56,926 bases of DNA, from positions 1 to 56,926 of the forward strand of contig JAFTTN010000057.1 of assembly GCA_017466805.1 (NCBI GenBank), read 5' to 3'. This stretch comes from Clostridia bacterium (GTDB taxonomy: Bacteria > Bacillota > Clostridia > Oscillospirales > CAG-382). The translations under genes and the position numbers were made by a program. Position 1 is the first letter of the stretch, and each line of letters begins with the position of its first letter. Shown here in pieces: positions 50,995 to 56,926 of this stretch. The notes under the pieces are model-generated. The model was not told where the DNA came from, ran no database searches, and was given only the letters and a program-made list of their open reading frames with translations.

Positions 50995-53808
50995 TTATAA
51001 GTTTTTTAGCTTACTTCTTAGATAAAATCCGGTATAGCTGTCTTCGTTTGCGGCAACCTCCTCGGGCGTGCCCTTTGCGATAACTCTGCCGCCCGCATCG
51101 CCGCCGTCGGGACCCATATCGATAATATAGTCCGCGGTTTTGATAAGGTCTAAATTATGCTCGATTACCACAACCGAGTTGCCCGCATCGACAAGCTTTT
51201 GCAGAACGCTTACAAGCTTGTTTACGTCATCGGTGTGCAAGCCTGTGGTAGGCTCGTCGAGAACGTAAAGCGTTTTGCCGGTTGCACGGCGCGAAAGCTC
51301 GTTTGCAAGCTTTACTCTTTGCGCTTCGCCGCCCGAAAGCGTGGTTGCCGGCTGACCGATTTTAACGTATCCCAAGCCGACGTCGCAAAGCGTATCGAGC
51401 TTGCGCTTTATCGAGGGGTAGTTTTGGAAGAATTCTCTGCCCTCGTCGCAGGTCATTTCAAGCACGTCGTATATCGATTTGCCCTTATATTTGATTTCGA
51501 GCGTTTCGTGGTTATAGCGTCTTCCCTTGCAAACGTCACAGGTTACGTAAACGTCGGGCAGGAAGTGCATTTCGATAGTAAGCGTACCGTCGCCGCGGCA
51601 GGCTTCACAGCGTCCGCCCTTTACGTTAAACGAGAATCTTCCTTCGTTATAGCCGCGCGCCTTTGCATCGGGGGTGGATGCGAAAACCGCACGGATATCG
51701 TTGAAAAGACCGATATAGGTTGCGGGGTTGGAGCGCGGGTTTCTGCCGATAGGCGATTGGTCGATTTGAATTATCTTATCGATTTCATCGGCGCCGACGA
51801 TTTCCTTGTGCTTACCGGGGATAACCGAAAGCTTGCCGAGCTTGCGTGCGAGCGTATTGTAAAGCACGGAATTGACAAGGCTTGATTTACCCGAGCCCGA
51901 AACGCCGGTTACGCAGACGAATTTGCCGAGAGGAATGGTTACGTCGATTTCTTTTAAATTGTTTTCACGCGCGCCAACAACGGTTATAAATCCGCCGTTG
52001 CCCTTGCGGCGCTGCGAGGGAACGGTTACGCACTTTTTACCCGCAAGGTATTGGCCGGTTATCGATTCCTTGCATTTTTTTATCTGTGCGGGGGTACCGG
52101 TAAAAATAACCTCGCCGCCGTGAATACCCGCACCGGGACCGATGTCCACGATAAAATCGGCTTCCTCTATCGTTTCCTCGTCGTGCTCGACAACAAGCAC
52201 GGTATTGCCGATATCGCGCAGCTTTTTAAGCGTATTGATAAGCTTTTGGTTATCGCGCTGGTGCAGACCTATGCTCGGCTCGTCGAGAACGTACATAACG
52301 CCGACCAACGAGCTGCCGATTTGGGTTGCAAGCCGTATTCTTTGCGCCTCGCCGCCCGAAAGCGAGCCTGCCTTACGCGCAAGCGTAAGATAGCCCAAGC
52401 CGACGTTTTCGAGGAAGGAAAGGCGAGCGTTGATTTCTTTTAGTATTTCTCTTGCGATTTCGCTTTCGGTATTCGTAAGATTAAGCGTTGCGAAGAATCT
52501 ACGTGCCTTTATTACCGAAAGCTCGCAAAGCTCGGAAATGTTCAATCCGCCGACGGTTACGGCAAGCGCCTCGTCCTTTAAGCGTTTACCGTGACATTCG
52601 GGACAAGGAATATAATCCATAAACTGCTCGTAGTATTCACGCGCTTCGTATCCTCCGCCCATTTTATAGCGATGCTCTATCATACCGATAACACCCTTGA
52701 AGGACGGCTCGGATACCGATTTACGCTTACGCTTATTGCCGTACATAAGAATGCTGTATGCTTCTTCGGAATATTGGTTTATGGGGGTGTGAACATCGAA
52801 GCCGTGGTATCTGCCGACGGAATTTATAAGCTCGGCAAGATATCCGCCCGGCTCGGCGCTTTTAAAGCCGTTGCAGACTATTGCGCCGCCGAATATCGAA
52901 AGGCTTTTTTCGGGGATAAGCTTTTCCTCCGAAAATACGTTGTTTTCGCCCAGACCTCCGCACGCCTCGCAGGCGCCCGAGGGGTTATTGAACGAAAACA
53001 TACGCGGAGTGAGCTCGCCGACCGAAACGCCGTGGGTTTTGCAGGCGTAGTTTTGCGAAAAGGTTATTTCGTTATCGTCGTCGCTTGCATCGGGAAGCAG
53101 GATTTTAATAATTCCGTTCGCCAGCTTGGATGCCGTTTCTATACTTTCGGCAAGACGGGAACGCATTTCCTCACCCTTCATAACCAAGCGGTCGACGACT
53201 ATATCGATATCGTGCTTGATATTTTTATCGAGCGTGATTTTTTCGGAAAGCTCATACATATTTCCGTCAACACGTACGCGTACATAGCCGCTCTTGCGCG
53301 CGTTTTCGAAAATCTTTTCGTGCATACCCTTTTGCGCCGAAACGACGGGAGCGAGCACGATAAAGCGTTCGCCCTGTTGGAATTGGCAGATGCGCTCGAC
53401 TATTTCATCGACAGACTGCTGTTTGATTTCCTCGCCGCAGATGGGGCAATGCGGAATACCTATACGCGCATAGAGAAGGCGCAGGTAATCGTATATTTCG
53501 GTCGCGGTGCCGACTGTCGAACGGGGATTGCGCGAGGTGGTTTTTTGGTCGATGGAAATTGCGGGCGAAAGCCCTTCGATAAAATCGACGTCGGGCTTAT
53601 CGAGCTGGCCGAGAAACATTCTTGCATACGATGAAAGCGATTCGACGAATCTGCGGTGTCCTTCGGCGTAAAGCGTATCGAAGGCAAGGCTGGATTTTCC
53701 CGAGCCCGAAAGCCCTGTGAACACGACGAGCTTATCACGCGGGATGGTTACGTCGACGCTTTTTAGGTTATGGACGCGTGCGCCCTTTACTACTATTTTA
53801 TCTGACAT
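50995..53808 (-). CDS. uvrA: excinuclease ABC subunit A
   Basis: A 937-residue damage-recognition ATPase of nucleotide excision repair. It has two ABC modules with Walker [10 protein letters not shown] near residue 33 and GVSGSGKSS near 640, both signature motifs ([18 protein letters not shown] and [16 protein letters not shown]), and the zinc-binding modules [20 protein letters not shown] and [16 protein letters not shown]. It loads UvrB onto lesions. uvrB lies 2 bp upstream in the same orientation. Confidence 0.98.
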   Translation of the reverse strand: MSDKIVVKGARVHNLKSVDVTIPRDKLVVFTGLSGSGKSSLAFDTLYAEGHRRFVESLSSYARMFLGQLDKPDVDFIEGLSPAISIDQKTTSRNPRSTVGTATEIYDYLRLLYARIGIPHCPICGEEIKQQSVDEIVERICQFQQGERFIVLAPVVSAQKGMHEKIFENARKSGYVRVRVDGNMYELSEKITLDKNIKHDIDIVVDRLVMKGEEMRSRLAESIETASKLANGIIKILLPDASDDDNEITFSQNYACKTHGVSVGELTPRMFSFNNPSGACEACGGLGENNVFSEEKLIPEKSLSIFGGAIVCNGFKSAEPGGYLAELINSVGRYHGFDVHTPINQYSEEAYSILMYGNKRKRKSVSEPSFKGVIGMIEHRYKMGGGYEAREYYEQFMDYIPCPECHGKRLKDEALAVTVGGLNISELCELSVIKARRFFATLNLTNTESEIAREILKEINARLSFLENVGLGYLTLARKAGSLSGGEAQRIRLATQIGSSLVGVMYVLDEPSIGLHQRDNQKLINTLKKLRDIGNTVLVVEHDEETIEEADFIVDIGPGAGIHGGEVIFTGTPAQIKKCKESITGQYLAGKKCVTVPSQRRKGNGGFITVVGARENNLKEIDVTIPLGKFVCVTGVSGSGKSSLVNSVLYNTLARKLGKLSVIPGKHKEIVGADEIDKIIQIDQSPIGRNPRSNPATYIGLFNDIRAVFASTPDAKARGYNEGRFSFNVKGGRCEACRGDGTLTIEMHFLPDVYVTCDVCKGRRYNHETLEIKYKGKSIYDVLEMTCDEGREFFQNYPSIKRKLDTLCDVGLGYVKIGQPATTLSGGEAQRVKLANELSRRATGKTLYVLDEPTTGLHTDDVNKLVSVLQKLVDAGNSVVVIEHNLDLIKTADYIIDMGPDGGDAGGRVIAKGTPEEVAANEDSYTGFYLRSKLKNL

Positions 53809-53810
53809 CT

Positions 53811-55766
53811 TTACATTAATCTCCTGATCCTATCGCGCAGCAATGCGGCGGTTTCGAAATCGAGCTCTTTCGCGGCGCGCTTCATATCGGCGGTGAGCTT
53901 ATCGATAAGCTTTTTCTTTTCGTCCTTGGTAAGCTTTTTGTTCTTTTCAAGCTTTTCGGCTTCCTTCTTCGAGGTTATTTCGATAGGTGCGCGAATATCC
54001 TTGACGATTGTTTTCGGCGTTATGCCGTGCTTTTCGTTATATTCCTTTTGTATTTTTCTTCTTCTGTTGGTTTCGGCAATCGCGCGCTTCATCGATCCGG
54101 TTTCGCTGTCGGCGTACATTATAACCTTGCCCTCGGCATTTCTTGCGGCTCTGCCGATAGTCTGCACGAGCGATATTTCGCTTCGCAAAAAGCCCTCTTT
54201 ATCGGCATCGAGTATTGCAACGAGCGACACTTCGGGAAGGTCGAGTCCTTCGCGCAGGAGGTTTATGCCGACTAGCACGTCGAATTCGCCCGCACGCAGT
54301 CCGCGCAGGATATCCATACGCTCCATTGTATCGATATCGTAGTGCATATAACGGCATTTAATCCCCGAAAGCTCGAAAAATTCGGTTAGGTCCTCTGCCA
54401 TTTTTTTGGTCAGCGTGGTAACGAGCACGCGCTCTTTTTTCGCGGCGCGCAGGCGTATTTCGCCCGCAAGGTCATCGATTTGACCTTTGGTAGCACGTAT
54501 TTCCACCTCGGGATCGAGCAGACCTGTCGGACGGATTATCTGTTCGACAAGGCGGGTGGAAAGATTTCTTTCGTATTCCTTCGGTGTTGCGCTGACGTAT
54601 ACCGTTTGTCCGCGCTTTTCGTTAAACTCCTCGAACACGAGCGGACGGTTATCGTAGGCAGACGGCAGGCGGAAGCCGTAATCTATAAGATTTTTCTTTC
54701 TTGCTCTGTCGCCCGATGCCATACCGTGTATCTGTGGAAGCATAACGTGGCTTTCATCGACAAACACGAGATAGTCCGAAGGAAAATAATCGAGCAACGT
54801 ATAGGGCGCACTTCCCGGTTTTCTGCCCGAAAGCACGCGTGAATAGTTTTCTACACCGTTGCAAAACCCGATTTCACGTATCTGCTCGACGTCGAACATC
54901 GTTCTTTCTCTTATACGCTGTGCTTCGATAAATTTATTTTGGCTTTCGAAAAAGGCTATTCTTTCATCGAGCTCCTCGACTATTTCATCGAGCGCCTTTT
55001 GGCGTTTTTCGGTAGAGGTAACGTAGTGCGATGCGGGGTATATTGCGATATGCGACATATCGGCAACCGCTTCGCCGGTAACTACGTTGATTTTACATAT
55101 ACGGTCGACCTCGTCGCCGAAAAATTCAACGCGCACCGCGTCGGTATCGGTATTCGAGGGGAAAATGTCCAAAACGTCGCCGCGAACGCGGAAGTTGTTA
55201 CGCTCGAAGCCTATATCGCTTCTGCCGTATTGCAATGCAACGAGGCGTTTTATAACGTCGTCCCGCGGGAACGTAGCGCCTTTGCGGATAGACAGCACCT
55301 GTTCGGCATATTCCTCGGGGTCGCCAAGTGAATATATACAGCTTACCGATGCAACGATAATAACGTCGCGCCGTTCGAAAAGCGCACTCGTAGCGGAATG
55401 GCGAAGCTTATCTATTTCGTTGTTTACGGCGGCGTCCTTTTCTATATAAACATCCTTGCCGGGAACGTAGGCCTCCGGCTGATAATAATCGTAATAGGAA
55501 ACAAAATATTCAACTGCATTATGGGGGAAATACTCACGCATTTCAGAACACAACTGTGCTGCGAGCGTTTTATTATGAGCAAGAATAAGCGTTGGCCTGT
55601 TAACCTGAGCAATGATGTTTGCCATAGTAAAGGTCTTGCCAGAACCTGTAACACCCAATAAAGTCTGTTCTTTCAAGCCCATTTTGAAACCTTCAACCAG
55701 TTTTCTGATCGCCTCAGGTTGATCTCCTGTAGGTTCATACGGTGCAACTAACTCGAAATGATCCAT
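53811..55766 (-). CDS. uvrB: excinuclease ABC subunit B, with a 5' end of foreign composition
   Basis: A 651-residue UvrB: Walker A GVTGSGKT (38-45), the beta-hairpin [11 protein letters not shown] (92-102) that inserts into DNA at lesions, helicase motifs, and the C-terminal UvrC-binding UVR domain ([20 protein letters not shown]). The protein is complete and looks functional. The DNA is not uniform. Roughly the first 95 codons (55766-55480) use CCT, ACA, TTA, CAA, TCT and AGG, like the adjacent integrase, while the rest uses the TCG/CCG/GGC-rich codons of the host genes. This points to a mosaic gene whose 5' part came in with other DNA. A strong AAGGAGG precedes the ATG. Confidence 0.97.
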   Translation of the reverse strand: MDHFELVAPYEPTGDQPEAIRKLVEGFKMGLKEQTLLGVTGSGKTFTMANIIAQVNRPTLILAHNKTLAAQLCSEMREYFPHNAVEYFVSYYDYYQPEAYVPGKDVYIEKDAAVNNEIDKLRHSATSALFERRDVIIVASVSCIYSLGDPEEYAEQVLSIRKGATFPRDDVIKRLVALQYGRSDIGFERNNFRVRGDVLDIFPSNTDTDAVRVEFFGDEVDRICKINVVTGEAVADMSHIAIYPASHYVTSTEKRQKALDEIVEELDERIAFFESQNKFIEAQRIRERTMFDVEQIREIGFCNGVENYSRVLSGRKPGSAPYTLLDYFPSDYLVFVDESHVMLPQIHGMASGDRARKKNLIDYGFRLPSAYDNRPLVFEEFNEKRGQTVYVSATPKEYERNLSTRLVEQIIRPTGLLDPEVEIRATKGQIDDLAGEIRLRAAKKERVLVTTLTKKMAEDLTEFFELSGIKCRYMHYDIDTMERMDILRGLRAGEFDVLVGINLLREGLDLPEVSLVAILDADKEGFLRSEISLVQTIGRAARNAEGKVIMYADSETGSMKRAIAETNRRRKIQKEYNEKHGITPKTIVKDIRAPIEITSKKEAEKLEKNKKLTKDEKKKLIDKLTADMKRAAKELDFETAALLRDRIRRLM

Positions 55767-55817
55767 AGCAAAACCTCCTTTTCTAAGAATTTACTATGAT
55801 TATTATTGACCTTAAAT

Positions 55818-55877
55818 TTCGTCATCGTGAGTTACTTTTTGATAGTAAAAAGTAGTTCAAAACAGGCTGATGACGAA
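55818..55877. repeat. nested palindrome upstream of uvrB (possible att core or leader hairpin)
   Basis: Outer arms TTCGTCATC (55818-55826) and GATGACGAA (55869-55877) enclose an inner inverted repeat TACTTTTT (55833-55840) and AAAAAGTA (55847-55854) with a 6-bp centre. Inner arms of about 9-11 bp around a 6-bp centre resemble the core sites of tyrosine recombinases. As RNA it would be a stem-loop in the uvrB leader. Confidence 0.5.
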
Positions 55878-55944
55878 TACGGCCACTCAAGATTTATTTT
55901 TGGACGAAATGCGTTTATTTGTACGCATAAATTTTCAATATAAC

Positions 55945-55953
55945 ATTATATCA
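55945..55953 (-). promoter_or_regulatory. extended -10 promoter, probably for uvrB
   Basis: On the minus strand, TGATATAAT gives a perfect TATAAT (55945-55950) with a TGn extension; the -35 (TTTTAA) is weak. The leader to uvrB would be about 170 nt and would include the palindrome 55818-55877. Confidence 0.45.
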
Positions 55954-55963
55954 CATTTTTCTG

Positions 55964-56017
55964 CAAATTAAAAGGGGGCGGAAGATTTTTTCACACAAAA
56001 ATCAAATCCGCTCCCCT
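55964..56017 (-). terminator. Rho-independent terminator of the integrase gene
   Basis: On the minus strand, AGGGGAGCGGA (56007-56017) pairs, with one bulge, with TCCGCCCCCT (55973-55982). An inner GATTTTT/AAAAAATC stem extends it, and TTTTAATTT follows. Confidence 0.75.
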
Positions 56018-56032
56018 ATTTGCTTTGTTGCT

Positions 56033-56926
56033 CTACTGTATGATACCCATTATCTCTTCAGCAAGCTCTTCAGGGAAATAATAACTTTCCTCTAAAAAAC
56101 GCGTCCGATTTGCCTCTTCAACTTGTTGCTCTTGAAGATAAGTGATTGGGAAAATCTCACAGGCAAATTCCTGAGTCTGTTCTGAAACATCGACAATCAT
56201 TTGCTTCTTGTCCGTATAAACATCAACAGTGATAATTGTTTTTGAATGCCCTAACGAATTTGAAATTGCTTTAACATCAATCTCCTCATTTGTTAGGATC
56301 GTAGCATATGTGTGTCGTAAATCGTGAAATCGAATATTAGGCAGACCATTATCAGATAGCAACCTCTTGTATTCCTTATAGCAATAAGATGCGCTTTGCG
56401 GTCTTCCATAGGACGAGCAGCAAATGTAGCCTTCATCTTGGAATTGTCCAGGTCTACGCCGTCTGTTTTTTTCATAGATTCTACGTTGCTCCAATATGGC
56501 ATTAAAAACAATATCGGGAATATCAAGAACTCTCTTACTGGAACGGGTTTTTAACGATACCTCTTGCTTTGTTAATGTTTTCTTTGGTAATTCATCCTGC
56601 GGCTTTGACAAATCTTTTCCCAACTGTCTTTGAACATACAGAGTTTGTCTGGTAAAATCCACATCCGAATACTTAAGACCAAGAATCTCGCTTTTTCGTA
56701 AACCCATTAGTCCTGCAAATAAGATATACATATACACCTTGGATTCCTTAGCCTTTTCGATCAACAGTTTTAACTGTTCCACGGTTAAGGTTGCCTGACT
56801 GTCAATATTGATAGTTCGATATTCCTTTTTCTTTTCCTTTTGTTTGACTGTTTCGGATTTCGGAACATACAAATCCTCAGCGGGATTTTCAGATATCAGT
56901 TTCTTGCCAACCGCATATCTTAGGGC
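56033..56926 (-). CDS. tyrosine recombinase/integrase, N-terminus outside window
   Basis: The reading frame is open to the last base, so the protein's N-terminal arm-binding part is missing from view; about 297 residues are present. The catalytic set is visible: arginine in GLMGLRKSEILGL, lysine in LKTRSSKRVLD, HDLRHTYAT, LGHSKTI, and the nucleophile tyrosine in VDVYTDKKQ. Such enzymes integrate and excise phages, ICEs and genomic islands at specific sites. It is AT-rich compared with the host genes, ends in its own terminator, and lies directly upstream of the mosaic uvrB. The rest of any mobile element would lie beyond base 56926. Confidence 0.93.
   Translation of the reverse strand, partial: ALRYAVGKKLISENPAEDLYVPKSETVKQKEKKKEYRTINIDSQATLTVEQLKLLIEKAKESKVYMYILFAGLMGLRKSEILGLKYSDVDFTRQTLYVQRQLGKDLSKPQDELPKKTLTKQEVSLKTRSSKRVLDIPDIVFNAILEQRRIYEKNRRRRPGQFQDEGYICCSSYGRPQSASYCYKEYKRLLSDNGLPNIRFHDLRHTYATILTNEEIDVKAISNSLGHSKTIITVDVYTDKKQMIVDVSEQTQEFACEIFPITYLQEQQVEEANRTRFLEESYYFPEELAEEIMGIIQ

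Noticed and set aside
1-56926. tRNA or rRNA genes
   Set aside because: Gaps between genes were scanned for cloverleaf-like arms and conserved TTC loops; none was convincing.

Overview
The window is a chromosomal segment of a Gram-positive, endospore-forming Firmicute, most likely a gut member of the class Clostridia. Supporting this are a PolC-type replicative polymerase, the sporulation gene spoIIR, AddAB instead of RecBCD, the MEP isoprenoid genes dxr, ispE and ispG, lipoprotein signal peptides, and strong GGAGG ribosome binding sites. Family names come from motif recognition alone; no database search was possible.

Layout. (1) 1-5127, minus strand: the S10 ribosomal protein operon (rpsJ-rplC-rplD-rplW-rplB-rpsS-rplV-rpsC-rplP-rpmC-rpsQ, the last one cut by the window edge), with a clear promoter and a structured leader of about 185 nt. 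(2) 5262-10309, plus strand: a small TSCPD protein, a phosphohexomutase and a GH38 alpha-mannosidase. (3) 10320-11276: a compact, visibly foreign, AT-rich cassette. It holds a chloramphenicol-phosphotransferase-like kinase with its own promoter and terminator, plus an array of short hairpins, and it sits between the two arms of a 13-bp inverted repeat that looks like a split terminator. (4) 11339-24337: an accessory and cell-surface region with a MacB/FtsX-type ABC transporter, a Na/Pi cotransporter, a dockerin-DUF4127 lipoprotein, a YfhO-type membrane protein, an unrecognised propeller-like protein, a cysteine-rich protein and an unrecognised membrane-anchored protein. (5) 24358-25919: biotin genes birA and bioY, convergent and overlapping, with a BirA-type operator on the bioY promoter. 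(6) 25924-55766, minus strand: a nearly gapless run of 20 genes, in transcription order uvrB-uvrA-radical SAM pair-lipoprotein-pyrH-frr-uppS-cdsA-dxr-rseP-ispG-polC-PHP phosphatase-Lrp regulator-aminotransferase-ispE-spoIIR-addB-addA. (7) 56033-56926, minus strand: a tyrosine integrase cut by the window edge. Its base and codon use matches the first ~300 bp of uvrB rather than the rest of that gene.

How the genes work together. The big minus-strand run combines nucleotide excision repair, UMP phosphorylation, ribosome recycling, undecaprenyl and phospholipid precursor synthesis, MEP-pathway steps, replication and double-strand-break repair. BirA and BioY make a self-contained biotin uptake and sensing pair; no biotin synthesis genes are visible here.

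The most unusual places are the terminator-split cassette with its hairpin array (10320-11276), the mosaic uvrB next to an integrase (55455-56926), a palindrome near 25884-25919 that appears to be at once terminator, operator and -35 region, a dockerin-like module on a DUF4127 lipoprotein, and a lipoprotein that looks like a metallopeptidase without its zinc motif. No tRNA, rRNA or CRISPR array was seen. The only gene-free stretches above 300 bp are 4931-5337 (two divergent promoters plus the S10 leader) and 10923-11423 (hairpin array and promoters).
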